From positions 1 to 36,950 of the forward strand of contig NZ_JAJIUJ010000032.1 of assembly GCF_020880415.1 (NCBI RefSeq): DNA of 36,950 nt, given 5' to 3'. Below, piece after piece: positions 1 through 8,676 of the stretch (positions are counted from its first letter, which is position 1; every line of letters starts with the position of its first letter). Under the pieces are notes generated by a model. It did not search any database. It worked only from the letters and a program-made list of their open reading frames with translations, and had not been told where the DNA came from. The stretch is from Xanthomonas euvesicatoria pv. euvesicatoria (lineage in GTDB: Bacteria > Pseudomonadota > Gammaproteobacteria > Xanthomonadales > Xanthomonadaceae). The position numbers and the translations under genes were made by a program.

Positions 1-313
1 CCAGCCACAGCCCGCGCAAGCGCAGGCTGGGAATCCGCTGGCTGTGCGGCCGGCCGGGTTCGGCCTCGTAAAACGCATAGCCCACCGTGCAACGCGTGGG
101 CGTGCGTGGCTTGCGAGGCGGACGCTGCGGAATGTCATCTGGGTGACGGGCGGGCCGGTGGTCGAAGGCGAGGTTGTCCACATCAAACGTGGGCGAGGGC
201 ACCAGCCGCATGGGCTGCGTGTCCTTTACCGCCGTAGCTGCCCGCTTGGCGGTAGCGGTGCGTTTGGCGTTCGATTTGGACCGCTTGGCGGTTGGAGACT
301 GTGCCCGGCTCAT
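1..313 (-). CDS. symE: SymE-like toxin, 5' part only (runs off the left edge)
   Basis: Reading the minus strand from ATG at 313 gives an open frame of 104 codons to the window edge with no stop. The first 30 residues are very basic and alanine-rich, probably disordered. Residues 74-104 carry the SymE signature: RCTVGYAFYE, then a short variable stretch, then IPSLRLRGLWL. In the SymE family this is followed by W-L-x-x-A-G-F, which lies outside the window. SymE proteins are small AbrB-fold-derived toxins of SOS-linked type I addiction modules; the E. coli protein is proposed to cleave or bind RNA and DNA. A strong ribosome site (CGGAGGTGAGG) precedes the ATG, and the start overlaps the stop of a 22-codon ORF. 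Homologues with this extended basic N-terminus next to rhs genes are, from memory, common in Xanthomonas. Family is fairly sure; function in this cell is inferred. Confidence 0.72.
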   Translation of the reverse strand, partial: MSRAQSPTAKRSKSNAKRTATAKRAATAVKDTQPMRLVPSPTFDVDNLAFDHRPARHPDDIPQRPPRKPRTPTRCTVGYAFYEAEPGRPHSQRIPSLRLRGLWL

Positions 314-378
314 CGCCTCACCTCCGCTAGCACCACCGAGCGACGACGCCCACCAGCCAATACCGATGCATCTGTCAT
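310..378 (-). CDS. 22-codon leader ORF translationally coupled to symE
   Basis: ATG at 378 opens a 22-residue frame, MTDASVLAGGRRRSVVLAEV followed by RR, ending in TGA at 312-310. That stop overlaps the symE ATG (313-311) in an ATGA arrangement. A very good Shine-Dalgarno sequence (GAAGGAGGCGTTGTC before the ATG) sits about 6 bases upstream. The symE ribosome site lies inside the last codons of this ORF, so ribosomes finishing it could restart at symE. No protein family is recognised; a regulatory leader peptide is the likeliest role. The possibility that it is a short N-terminal module expressed in its own right cannot be excluded. Confidence 0.5.
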   Translation of the reverse strand: MTDASVLAGGRRRSVVLAEVRR

Positions 379-405
379 GACAACGCCTCCTTCGAAGAAC
401 AGGCA

Positions 406-425
406 CCGTCGCCGGCCGGCGACGG
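406..425. promoter_or_regulatory. 20-bp perfect palindrome in the symE leader
   Basis: Ten bases and their exact complement, CCGTCGCCGG/CCGGCGACGG, abut with no spacer. It lies about 15 bases upstream of the leader-ORF ribosome site on the minus strand. In RNA it would form a stable GC hairpin just ahead of that site; in DNA it could be a dimeric protein operator. No U-run follows, so it is not a terminator. Confidence 0.5.
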
Positions 426-542
426 GATGTCGGGAGGTTAGAAACCGCTAGTAGTCGGCGGGCGTATTCCTCCCGAAGGAGTGTTGTATTAGCCGCCCTC
501 CCGACGCAGGCATCGCGTCGGTTTGTACCTGCAGGCAGGCAC

Positions 543-572
543 AAAAAACCCACCAGTTTGACGGAGGTGGGT
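543..572 (-). terminator. Rho-independent terminator upstream of the symE leader
   Basis: On the minus strand a 7-bp stem (ACCCACC/GGTGGGT) with an 11-base loop is followed by six U residues. It can end the rhs-immunity transcript (stop at 750) or a shorter RNA starting in 583-640. The 5' arm plus loop contains CACCTCC, the complement of the symE ribosome site GGAGGTG. Confidence 0.65.
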
Positions 573-665
573 ACCGCTACTAGAGGAGTTTCTACGCTCC
601 TTGAGACAGAGGTTGCTACTGGTTACTTGGTATGTCAACTGTTTGACGAAAATCAGTCTTGCCTG

Positions 666-691
666 TGTCTAGCCGCCACGGTGGCTAGACA
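666..691. repeat. Hairpin with 9-bp arms
   Basis: TGTCTAGCC (666-674) and GGCTAGACA (683-691) are perfect inverted repeats around 8 bases that can themselves pair in an alternative way. It lies about 60 bases beyond the stop of the small membrane protein gene. No U-run follows on either strand, so it is more likely an mRNA 3' structure or a protein or recombination site than a terminator. Confidence 0.4.
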
Positions 692-749
692 TAGGTGCTT
701 CTGTTAGCCATTTAGTAGCAGATTTTTGCTGACATGCAGAACCAAAACG

Positions 750-950
750 CTAGCGGAGCGATTCATAAATTACCGTAACAAGGATCATCCACGACGCGCC
801 TGCAATTGCCATTATTAAACCTCGCTTGTCCCATGCTGATCGGAAAGGCTTTGTTTGAGGTGCAGCTAAGAACGATCCCCATCGAATTAGACCCCCTAGC
901 CCAAGAAAAAATCCACCTGCAAGCATCGCTAGGATATAGGCCAGCTTCAT
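750..950 (-). CDS. Small two-helix membrane protein, candidate Rhs immunity protein
   Basis: A 66-residue protein with two predicted membrane helices: roughly residues 3-31 (Ala/Gly/Leu/Ile-rich) and 45-62, separated by a basic, proline-containing loop ([14 protein letters not shown]). It has no recognised family. Its ATG (950-948) overlaps the rhs stop TGA (949-947), so the two genes are co-transcribed and probably translationally coupled; its own ribosome site is weak (GTGAAG). In polymorphic toxin systems the gene directly after the rhs tip normally encodes the cognate immunity protein. A membrane-bound immunity protein would fit a toxin acting on the inner membrane or from the periplasm. 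Gene confidence rests on coupling, good hydrophobic segments and composition matching the adjacent rhs tip; the immunity role is inference. Confidence 0.6.
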   Translation of the reverse strand: MKLAYILAMLAGGFFLGLGGLIRWGSFLAAPQTKPFRSAWDKRGLIMAIAGASWMILVTVIYESLR

Positions 951-3900
951 TGCGCTTCACACGAACATTTTTTCTGCTGAATAACAACGGCATTGCCTGC
1001 AGCAGCACCATAAACAGTAGCGTCAAAACCGCCTTGGCTTTGATGCCATCCTATGCTCTCAGCTCCAGCGCCGAAGTTCCACCAGGCTCCGCCAATCGAT
1101 ATTTTTTGATACATCTGATAGCCCATGCCAAATGAAACTGATCCTCCAGAGAATTTCGCATAAGGACCGTTGAATACATCAGGGTCTGGTACATCATTTG
1201 AGTCCGTGAGTTCTACTTGCGAACCAGCCATTGAAATTGGTGTACCTAATCCAGCTGCACCTCCGACTGCCATCACATAGGCAGATGCGAGTCCGCCACC
1301 CGGACAGGGGGAAGTGACTTGATAGAAGTCTATGTTCAAGCCGAACTTTCCTGCGCCGACACCAATTCCAAAAGTAGAGCCTTTCCAAGTGGCCAAGCCA
1401 TAAAAATCCATGTGGACAAAAGGACCCTGCAATGCGTATCCAAAAGTACTGATGCCACCTCTCAAGCCAAACGGATCACTCTGCCCATACCGCCCAGTAG
1501 CAGGGTCATAATCCCGGAAGTAGTTCTGATTCAACCCACTCGCCGCATCAAAGCGCTGCCCCGGGAAGCGCATATCCAACACCAACGCCGCCCCATCGCC
1601 ATCCGGATCCTGATTTGGCGCGGTGTTGCCGAAGGCTTCGCCCTTCAAGCTCCACGTCCATACCGCCACATCGCGGGTTGGATCGATGACCACACGCGGG
1701 CTGCCCAGGTGATCGGGCTCGATGTAGTGCAGTTTGTTGGCGTTTGCGAGCAGGCCGACCGGTAGATCGTCCAGCCAGATCGCCTGCTGCTTGGGCGCGC
1801 CGTTGCTGTCGTAGTCGCCCAGCCAATGGCCGGCTTCATCGTAGAGCGTGTAGGTGTTGGTGGTGCCGAGGAAGCGGCGCACCTGCTCGCCTTTACCGTT
1901 GTAGCGGTAGTTCATGGTCACCGCGCCGGCGTGGCGGGCCTGGGTCATGCGGCCGGTGGTGTCGTAGGTGTACTGGCGCGCGGTGCCGCCGATGGCCGTG
2001 GTGTTGCCGGCGGCATCGTAACTGCGGGCGACGCCTGCCACGGCACTGAGACGATGGCTGTCGGTCGGATAGCTATAGATCTGCGTGGTGGTGCCGACCT
2101 TGGCGCTGAGGCGGTTGCCGGTGGCATCAACGCTGTAGCCGTCGATCAGCGTGCCGGTGCGGCCGTCCTTGAGTCCGGTCAGGCGGCCCAGGGTGTCGTA
2201 GCCCAGGCTGATTTCCGGTGTGGTGTTGCCTGCGGGCGTCAGTGCGGTGAGGTTGCCAACCGGGTCGAAGCCGAAGCCCACCTCCAGCCCGCCCGGGCGG
2301 GTGTCCTGGATCGCCTGCGGGCGGTAGTCCAGATCGTAGCGGCGGGCGAGGGTGCGGCCATTGCCGTAGGTCCAGCTGGCAGCCGGGCCGAACGGGTAGT
2401 AGCTGGCGTTGCCCAGCAGCACCTGCCGGCTGCCGCCGGCAGGGGTCACGCCGACCTCGGTAGTCTGGCCTTGCGTGTTGCGCACGTAATCGACCACCGC
2501 GCCATCTGGATAGGTCATGCGGCGCAGCTGGCCGCCGACGGTGTAGTCGTAACGCAGCGCCAGCGCGGTGCCGTTGCTGGTCTGTACCTTGCGCACCAAG
2601 TCGCCGAAGCGGTTGTAGCAGTACTGGGTGATGGCGCCGCCGTCCTGCATCTTGGTCAGGCGGCCGATGGAGAAGGTCTCACCGCTCGTGCAGGCCGTCT
2701 GCGTCACGTCGTAGGTGTAGGTGACGTTGAGGCTGGTGGTGGGGTAGGTGACCTTGGTCAGGCGATTGAGCGCGTCATAGCTGTAGGCGGTGGTGTTGCC
2801 GCGCGCGTCGGTCTGGGTGGCGCGGTTGCCGGCGCTGTCGTAGGTGTAGCGGGTGACGCCAGTGTCCGGGCTGGTGAGCTTCACCAGATCGCCGAAGCCG
2901 TTGTAGTCGTAGGTGGTGTCCAGACCCTTGGGGTCGGTGACCTTGGTCAGGTTGTCGAGTGCGTCGTATTCGAACTTGGTGTCGGCCTTGATGCCGGCGA
3001 CATCCTGCAGCGTGCGCGAGAGGCGATTGAGCGGGTCGTACTCGCTCTGCGTCGCGGTTGCCAGCGCATCGGTCACTTTGGTGGCGTTGCCGTTGGCGTC
3101 GTACGCGAAGTCGGTGGGGTCGCTGGCGGCGGTGGCCTGGGTCTTGAGCTGGCCGAGCTGGTTGTACACGCGCGAGAGCGTGCGCTTCAACGTGCCGGCC
3201 GCGTCCCTGGTGTCTTCCTTGACGCGATTGCCGGCGTTGTCCAGCGTGTAGTGGACGGTGTTGCCCGTGTTGTCGGTGATATCGGTCAGCCGATGCGCCG
3301 CATCGTAGGTGAAGGCAGTGAAGGCGCCATCGGGCTGGGTGACCTGCCTGACCAGGCCGGTGGGCCAATAATCGATGCGGGTGATGCGGTCATCGGCCTC
3401 GCTGGACGCATCGGCGCCACGCACCTTGGTGGCGGTCAGCCAACCGCGCGGGTGATAGGTGTAGTCGGTGACGATGCCGTTGGCGTCCTTGATGGACAGC
3501 GGGCGGCCTGCGCCGTCGTAGGCGAGGTATTCGGTGGTTTGGCCGAGGGCGTTGGTGACTTTCCAACGGTCGCCTTTGCGGTGCGGGCAGCTGCTGGTGG
3601 AAGAAGCGCAGCCTGCGTCATCGGTCATGTAGTAGTTGAAGCGCGTAATTCGCCATTGAATGCCATCGTAGTGCTGGGCTGTCAGTTGCAACCCCGCGCG
3701 TGGGCAACCGGAACCCGCATCAACATCTGATTGTTCACAGAAGCTGCTCATATCCTTTCTGACAGTACCGGTTTTGCCATCCGTGATAGCGGAAGTCAGG
3801 ATTTGTCCACGTTGGGTGAGCGTCCATTCCTGCTTGTGATGGAGGTCGCCAGCGCCAGAATAAATCGATCTGGCGACGGGAGTGGGGAGGGTGGGATGCC

Positions 3901-5497
3901 AGTCGACTGCAACTTTTTTTATGGTCAGGCCGTCGCGCGATGTTGTTTCCAGGGTGCGAAGCCCGCGTGCGTTGTAATCTTCATCTATCTCCGTGCCATT
4001 GAAGTACTGCTTGACATCGGCATAGCCTAAGACATCGTAGGTTTGGCTCTTGATGCTCTGCGAGGTACCGCATGCAGGACAATTGGTAGTTGCCGACGCA
4101 AATTTGGCTCGCCCGTAGCTGACGTTCATGGCAAACGAAGAGGAAGCGCCTAGCGCGCTTGTCACCGTTGCCGAGCTCTGGTCATAGGCAATCTTTGTGT
4201 CATCCACCGGATCCGAGGCTGCGCCATGATAGCTGCGTGTTCCGCGACCTGACTGATCGTATTCCCAGGATGCGAATCGGGTGCCTTGCTCATCGACGAT
4301 TCCCGTCAGGGCACTGGGAAAGTTGTTGTCTTGGTAGAGATAGGATCTGACGGAGCCATCCTGCGTCGAGGCGCTTTGCAATCGGTTCTTATCATCAAAC
4401 GCATACGTCAGCCTCCCCCCATCCGGCAGCGTAATAAAATCTAGGTGCCCATATTTGTACGAAAAGGCAAGACTTCGCCCATTCGCATCAGTCGCTACTG
4501 AAACTTTCCCCTCACTGTAGCGAAAGGTTATAAAATCGCCGTCAGGGTAGTCGATTTTCTGCAAGTTGCCAGCTGCATCAAACTCTTCAATGGTCTGATC
4601 GGGAGCGTGGACATGCCAGCTCACCAGCGCCCCGTCCTCCCTAACTGCCTCGAGTACGTAGCGCACGTCGCTTTCTGCATGCCATTCGCCACTTCCCACG
4701 TCCTTGAACAAATAAGAGTTGCCACTTGGTCTTGTGAGCAGAACTGTTTTTGCGCCCGATGTTAAGTTGGCTCTGATGGACCGCATGTAAGAATGCCGCC
4801 ACTCAATGCCTAGCGGAGAGCCGGCATCAAGCCCAATATTTCCGCTGGTGTAAAAGCGAGCGAATTGGAGTTTGGTTGCGGGTGCAGAGAAATCTGTATC
4901 TTTCTGTATCTTAGCGCCCGTGAAAAAATTGACCGGGTTTCCTGCAGTGCAAGATCCAGATGTTGAGGCATCACACTCGTTGTTCTTGCCTGGATCGATT
5001 GGCCGGCGAATGCATGTCATGAAGTTGCTTGGATTGGGATCAAATCCAGCTGGGCATTGCCAATGTTTTGCCAGCAATGTAGGGAAATAACCGCTGCTTG
5101 AAGGTCGGCAAGTGGAATTGTCTGTGGTGCAATTATTTGCGCTTGAAAATCCAGCCGCAATATAAGGGCGAAGTTCTGGTCCCTCCGGCCCTGTGTAGCT
5201 GATAACCACTATTGACGCAGGTTGTCCATTCCATAGTCCGTTGCCTTGTCCTCCACATTGGAGGATCCGGCAGCCAGCTCCATAATTGTCAATCTCCGGA
5301 TTGAGTTCACCGGGTAGTGGTGGGATTTTGCTAACTTCGAAGTCCTGAGCGAGTACAGCAGATGCGGAAAGGCAGAGCGCCGTCATTACAATAAATCTTG
5401 ATACTTGTTGCAGCGCAATTCCCGTGAATCGCTTTTGAGAAATTAACAGTGAATTATTTGATTGGGTGATACATGAATTACTGCTTCGGGCATGCAT
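947..5497 (-). CDS. Rhs/YD-repeat polymorphic toxin-like protein
   Basis: 1516 residues. ATG at 5497 is chosen because AAGGAAGAGAG lies 8 bases upstream. A long basic n-region precedes a hydrophobic core ending SASAVLAQ at about residue 51, a likely Sec signal peptide. Next come a cysteine-rich stretch (residues 76-185) and a DUF6531-type start ([13 protein letters not shown], about 186), then many YD repeats, for example [12 protein letters not shown] and YTYDSAGNR. The Rhs core end is at about 1310-1369 ([19 protein letters not shown] ... DPFGLRGG), with a degenerate closing motif MDFYGLA. The last about 147 residues (950-1390 on the DNA) form a unique Gly-rich tip ending KKCSCEAQ, with no family I recognise. 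Rhs shells encapsulate a C-terminal toxin used against rivals. Export here appears Sec-dependent; there is no N-terminal PAAR domain or VgrG nearby. The tip and N-terminal thirds are visibly poorer in GC than the central repeats. Confidence 0.88.
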   Translation of the reverse strand: MHARSSNSCITQSNNSLLISQKRFTGIALQQVSRFIVMTALCLSASAVLAQDFEVSKIPPLPGELNPEIDNYGAGCRILQCGGQGNGLWNGQPASIVVISYTGPEGPELRPYIAAGFSSANNCTTDNSTCRPSSSGYFPTLLAKHWQCPAGFDPNPSNFMTCIRRPIDPGKNNECDASTSGSCTAGNPVNFFTGAKIQKDTDFSAPATKLQFARFYTSGNIGLDAGSPLGIEWRHSYMRSIRANLTSGAKTVLLTRPSGNSYLFKDVGSGEWHAESDVRYVLEAVREDGALVSWHVHAPDQTIEEFDAAGNLQKIDYPDGDFITFRYSEGKVSVATDANGRSLAFSYKYGHLDFITLPDGGRLTYAFDDKNRLQSASTQDGSVRSYLYQDNNFPSALTGIVDEQGTRFASWEYDQSGRGTRSYHGAASDPVDDTKIAYDQSSATVTSALGASSSFAMNVSYGRAKFASATTNCPACGTSQSIKSQTYDVLGYADVKQYFNGTEIDEDYNARGLRTLETTSRDGLTIKKVAVDWHPTLPTPVARSIYSGAGDLHHKQEWTLTQRGQILTSAITDGKTGTVRKDMSSFCEQSDVDAGSGCPRAGLQLTAQHYDGIQWRITRFNYYMTDDAGCASSTSSCPHRKGDRWKVTNALGQTTEYLAYDGAGRPLSIKDANGIVTDYTYHPRGWLTATKVRGADASSEADDRITRIDYWPTGLVRQVTQPDGAFTAFTYDAAHRLTDITDNTGNTVHYTLDNAGNRVKEDTRDAAGTLKRTLSRVYNQLGQLKTQATAASDPTDFAYDANGNATKVTDALATATQSEYDPLNRLSRTLQDVAGIKADTKFEYDALDNLTKVTDPKGLDTTYDYNGFGDLVKLTSPDTGVTRYTYDSAGNRATQTDARGNTTAYSYDALNRLTKVTYPTTSLNVTYTYDVTQTACTSGETFSIGRLTKMQDGGAITQYCYNRFGDLVRKVQTSNGTALALRYDYTVGGQLRRMTYPDGAVVDYVRNTQGQTTEVGVTPAGGSRQVLLGNASYYPFGPAASWTYGNGRTLARRYDLDYRPQAIQDTRPGGLEVGFGFDPVGNLTALTPAGNTTPEISLGYDTLGRLTGLKDGRTGTLIDGYSVDATGNRLSAKVGTTTQIYSYPTDSHRLSAVAGVARSYDAAGNTTAIGGTARQYTYDTTGRMTQARHAGAVTMNYRYNGKGEQVRRFLGTTNTYTLYDEAGHWLGDYDSNGAPKQQAIWLDDLPVGLLANANKLHYIEPDHLGSPRVVIDPTRDVAVWTWSLKGEAFGNTAPNQDPDGDGAALVLDMRFPGQRFDAASGLNQNYFRDYDPATGRYGQSDPFGLRGGISTFGYALQGPFVHMDFYGLATWKGSTFGIGVGAGKFGLNIDFYQVTSPCPGGGLASAYVMAVGGAAGLGTPISMAGSQVELTDSNDVPDPDVFNGPYAKFSGGSVSFGMGYQMYQKISIGGAWWNFGAGAESIGWHQSQGGFDATVYGAAAGNAVVIQQKKCSCEAQ

Positions 5498-5599
5498 TGC
5501 TCTCTTCCTTGATGGCTAAAATAATGGCTGGGGTAAGGGGTGTATTCATGCAACTATGCCCGAAGTGTCACTTGGGCGCATTGTTTGCACTCCTGCAAT

Positions 5600-5649
5600 G
5601 CGAAAAGTAGCGTTTTTCGCCGATGCTCGTGACATGGTTTGCAACCATG
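5600..5649. other. Two small hairpins between coaE and rhs
   Basis: The 181-bp gap holds GCGAAAA/TTTTCGC (5600-5606 and 5614-5620) and CATGGTT/AACCATG (5633-5639 and 5643-5649, loop of 3). Either could stop transcription leaving coaE on the minus strand, but neither has a clear U-run on the outside of the stem. I see no convincing -35/-10 pair for rhs. Confidence 0.3.
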
Positions 5650-5678
5650 GCCGCACCATCGTTGCCTACGATCAAGCG

Positions 5679-6290
5679 CTAATGCTCTGAAGCGGCTACC
5701 CGATAGACAACATCCAACCTGCGCGCTTCCTGCTCCAATTGTTCCGGAGTGCGGTCATTGCTAACAATATCGTCTGCGATGGCTTCTCGCTGGTCGCGCG
5801 TTGCCTGCGCGGCGATCATCCGATTCGCCAATTCGGGTGTTGCGCCATCGCGGCGCATCAGGCGCGCGTGCTGCAAGGCGGCCGGGATATCGACGACTAG
5901 GATGCGGTCCAGCCACGGGTAGGTGGCACGTCCCCCGGCCTCGGCGAGCAGCGGGATCGCCACGATGGCGTACGGTCCCCGGGCAGCCAGTGCTGCACGA
6001 CGCAGTTCGGCGCGGATGGCGGGGTGAGTGATGGCTTCGAGCGCCTTCCGTTGAACTGGATCGGCAAAGACAATTTGACGCAAGGCCTGTCGGTCCAGCA
6101 TGCCATCCGGCAACAAGATGGCGCGCCCGAAGCGATGGGCGATGGCATCAAGAATGGGGCCGGGCTCCACGACCTGCCGCGCCACCACATCGGCATCAAT
6201 GACCGGTATACCCAGCTTCTCGAACTCCGCGGCTAGCGCGCTCTTGCCGGAGGCGATGCCACCAGTGAGGCCGACGATGAAGTCGCTCAT
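5679..6290 (-). CDS. coaE: Dephospho-CoA kinase
   Basis: 203 residues, normal for CoaE. It phosphorylates the 3'-hydroxyl of dephospho-CoA with ATP, the last step of coenzyme A synthesis, in the cytoplasm. The P-loop GLTGGIASGKS is at residues 7-17, followed by the DAD motif (IDADVVARQ, about 31-39) that binds the acceptor. It is last in the pilC-pilD-coaE run, 13 bases after the pilD stop, and is probably co-transcribed with it. pilD-coaE linkage is common in gammaproteobacteria. Confidence 0.95.
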   Translation of the reverse strand: MSDFIVGLTGGIASGKSALAAEFEKLGIPVIDADVVARQVVEPGPILDAIAHRFGRAILLPDGMLDRQALRQIVFADPVQRKALEAITHPAIRAELRRAALAARGPYAIVAIPLLAEAGGRATYPWLDRILVVDIPAALQHARLMRRDGATPELANRMIAAQATRDQREAIADDIVSNDRTPEQLEQEARRLDVVYRVAASEH

Positions 6291-6303
6291 CGCCGTGCCC
6301 CGG

Positions 6304-7167
6304 TCAACGCAGGCCTGCGAAGTGCAGATAGCCGTCCACCAGATCGTTGCCCCAGAAGAACACCACCCAGCCGGCGATGGCCAGGTAGGGGCCGAACGGG
6401 ATCGGGGTGGCGCGGTCGCGACCCTTGGCCACCAGCCAGATCGAGCCGAGGATGGCGCCGACCAGCGAGGAGATCAGGATGATGGGCAGGATGCCTTTCA
6501 GCCCGCACCAGGCGCCGAGCGCGGCCAGTAGCTTGAAATCGCCATGGCCCATGCCTTCCTTACCGGTGAGCTGCTTGAACAACCACCAGACCGTCCATAG
6601 CGACACATAGCCAACCGCCGCGCCCAATAGGGCGGGCTTGGCCGGCATGTAGAGGTTGTCCATCGAGCCGACCAGGCCCAGCCACATCAGCGGCAGAGTC
6701 AGCTGGTCAGGCAGCAGCTTGTGCCGTAGGTCGATGCCGGACATCGCCACCAGGAAGCAGCTCAACACGATCGCGCCGAAGCCCTGCCAGCCAAAGCCGA
6801 AGCGCCACACGCTGGCGACGCACAGGATCGAGGTGAGCAACTCGACCAATGGATATTGAATCGAGATCGGCTTGCCGCTGTAGCGCGACTTGCCGCGCAG
6901 CATGACCCAGCTCAGGACCGGAATGTTTTCCCACCACTTGAGCTTGTCGCCTGTCACCGGGTCGTGCGACGGCTCCACCACGATCCCGGGCGGCGGCGGC
7001 TCGTAGATATCCGGCAGTTCCAAAATCTCGCGCGCATCCCGCCGCCACTGCCACTCCATGCGCTTGGGCAAGCGCAGGATTACCACGTTCAGGAAGCTGC
7101 CGATCAGCAGTCCCAGTCCGGCCGCGGCAGGAAAGCCGAGGCCGGGATGCTGGTCGAGAAATGCCAT
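6304..7167 (-). CDS. pilD: Type IV prepilin peptidase/N-methyltransferase, cysteine-less variant
   Basis: 287 residues. An inner-membrane aspartyl protease that cleaves the leader from PilA-type prepilins and pseudopilins and methylates the new N-terminal Phe. The catalytic aspartates are visible: D146 in SGIDLRHKLLPD and D210 in GMGHGDFK. The N-terminal cytoplasmic domain keeps ENIPVLSW and the SIQYP motif, but the four cysteines of the usual two CxxC pairs are absent: the stretch is GDKLKWWENIPVLS ... RGKSRYSGKPIS. From memory, the X. campestris enzyme (XpsO/PilD) was reported active without these cysteines, so this is lineage variation and not inactivation. The gene starts 6 bases after pilC and serves both the pilus and, most likely, type II secretion. 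Confidence 0.95.
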   Translation of the reverse strand: MAFLDQHPGLGFPAAAGLGLLIGSFLNVVILRLPKRMEWQWRRDAREILELPDIYEPPPPGIVVEPSHDPVTGDKLKWWENIPVLSWVMLRGKSRYSGKPISIQYPLVELLTSILCVASVWRFGFGWQGFGAIVLSCFLVAMSGIDLRHKLLPDQLTLPLMWLGLVGSMDNLYMPAKPALLGAAVGYVSLWTVWWLFKQLTGKEGMGHGDFKLLAALGAWCGLKGILPIILISSLVGAILGSIWLVAKGRDRATPIPFGPYLAIAGWVVFFWGNDLVDGYLHFAGLR

Positions 7168-7173
7168 TACGTC

Positions 7174-8436
7174 TTATCCAACCACTGCGCCGAGTTTGAA
7201 GATCGGAAGATACATGCCGATGACCATGCCGCCTACGACAACACCGATGAAGACCATAATCATGGGCTCGAGCAGACTGCTAAGTGCATCCACTGCATTA
7301 TTGACCTCCTGTTCAAAGTATTCAGCAACTTTGAAGAGCATTGCATCAAGCGCGCCGGCTTCCTCACCAATCGCAGTCATTTGAATAACCATGTGTGGAA
7401 ACAGGTTCACCTGTTTCATCGCCATGTTGACAGGGTATCCCACGGATACGTCGTCACGCATGCGGAGTACAGCATCTTCGTAAACGCGGTTCCCAGTGGC
7501 GCCCGCAACAATGCCTAATGCCTCTACCAGTGGGACGCCGGCTTTGAAGGTAACAGCGGTGGTACGCGCGAAACGCGCAATCGAACTGTTATGCATGATT
7601 TGACCTATGACAGGCACTCTCAATATAAGCCTATCCATAGTGTGCTGCATGCTTGGCGAACGCTTATAAGCAAAGACAAATCCGACGATGGCGCCTGCTA
7701 TGACGAAGAACATAATCCACCAATAGCTCACCATGAAGCGTGAGGCTCCCACAATCATTTGAGTAAAAGCAGGTAGCTCGGCACCAAAACCTTTAAAAAC
7801 CTCCTCAAATTGAGGGACGACAAAGATGAGGAGGATGGCACTGACAATCAGGGCGACTGCAATAACCATGGCTGGATAAAATAGGGCCTTTTTGATCTTG
7901 CCCTTTAGTGCTTCTATATTTTCTTTGTAAGTGGCAACCGTATCTAGCACTGTCTCCAGGACGCCTGCACCCTCACCTGCTCTTACAAGGTTTCGGTAGA
8001 GCTCGTCAAACTGAACCGGATGTCTGCTGATTGATTCGTAAAGGGAGGAGCCTCCCTCGATATCCGTTCTCACTTGACCCACCATCTTTTTCATCCGCGG
8101 GTTTTTGTGACCCTCACCGATGATCTCGAGCGAGCCTACAATCGGCACCCCCGATTTCATCATGGTCGCCATCTGGCGGCTGAAAAAAGCGATGTCTTTT
8201 GGCGTGATTTTCTTGCCTGCAGCACCGAACAGCGGCTTAGGCTTAAGCTTGACTATCGATGGATTGATACCCTGGCGGCGAAGCTCCGCCCGCAACATGT
8301 TCATGTTGCGAGCAGTCTGTTCGCCTTTCATCTTGATCCCGCGTTTGTCAGTTCCTTCCCAAAGGAACAGCTGTAGCTGTTGAACGGTGCTACGATCCGC
8401 AGTTTGCTTCTTGATGGCGTTGCGTGCGACAGACAT
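7174..8436 (-). CDS. pilC: Type IV pilus inner-membrane platform protein
   Basis: 420 residues when started at ATG 8436 (MSVARNAIKKQTADRS), which has GGGGGAA about 8 bases upstream; the frame is open further up to 8598 but that extension looks non-coding. PilC/GspF family: two T2SSF cytoplasmic domains (about 80-200 and 285-405), each followed by membrane helices. Visible family motifs include SRQMATMMKSGVPI and TAVTFKAGVPLVEALGI. It couples the PilB and PilT motors to pilin insertion and extraction. First gene of pilC-pilD-coaE, divergent from pilA. Its GC content is visibly lower than that of pilD: one row of 60 bases at 7261-7320 has 29 G+C against 42 at 6961-7020. Confidence 0.95.
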   Translation of the reverse strand: MSVARNAIKKQTADRSTVQQLQLFLWEGTDKRGIKMKGEQTARNMNMLRAELRRQGINPSIVKLKPKPLFGAAGKKITPKDIAFFSRQMATMMKSGVPIVGSLEIIGEGHKNPRMKKMVGQVRTDIEGGSSLYESISRHPVQFDELYRNLVRAGEGAGVLETVLDTVATYKENIEALKGKIKKALFYPAMVIAVALIVSAILLIFVVPQFEEVFKGFGAELPAFTQMIVGASRFMVSYWWIMFFVIAGAIVGFVFAYKRSPSMQHTMDRLILRVPVIGQIMHNSSIARFARTTAVTFKAGVPLVEALGIVAGATGNRVYEDAVLRMRDDVSVGYPVNMAMKQVNLFPHMVIQMTAIGEEAGALDAMLFKVAEYFEQEVNNAVDALSSLLEPMIMVFIGVVVGGMVIGMYLPIFKLGAVVG

Positions 8437-8559
8437 TTCGAATTCCCCCATCGGCCATCCCCAGGCCGGAGCTAGCAGCATGATAGCGCGTTTGAGCAGA
8501 CCGGGCATTTGGTCATGAAGGAGAAGTGTGGGCCTCAGGATGTGCATCAAATGGGGCTG

Positions 8560-8582
8560 AAAGTGACAGGGAGCGTCACTTT
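8560..8582. promoter_or_regulatory. 8-bp inverted repeat, candidate PilR enhancer site for pilA
   Basis: AAAGTGAC (8560-8567) and GTCACTTT (8575-8582) are perfect inverted repeats around AGGGAGC. The centre is about 108 bases upstream of the -24 GG and about 130 upstream of the expected start of transcription, the usual distance for a sigma-54 activator site. Assignment to PilR is inference; the arms contain GTGAC and do not match the Pseudomonas PilR consensus as I recall it. Confidence 0.45.
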
Positions 8583-8676
8583 GCATGGGGGGTCGCAATT
8601 ATGGAAATTCACGCTTCCAATCCCCAGAACGTCTGCAATCATTGCTCTCAGGGATACATCTGGGGTTGGTGCGAAG

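Noticed and set aside
44..451. Plus-strand frame of 135 codons at the left end
   Set aside because: Antisense to the SymE-like gene, Arg-rich and without a ribosome site. An antisense RNA is still possible but no promoter was seen.
666..716. Integron attC-like site (hairpin followed by GTTAGCC)
   Set aside because: The paired core sites R'/R'' are not present and no integrase or cassette array adjoins.
1826..3730. Long plus-strand open frame (634 codons) opposite rhs
   Set aside because: Antisense to the YD repeats; its periodic Val/Ala/Gly composition is the mirror of a GC-rich coding strand and shows no family motif.
8437..8598. N-terminal extension of pilC
   Set aside because: Open but without motif; ATG 8436 has the ribosome site and begins the conserved protein.
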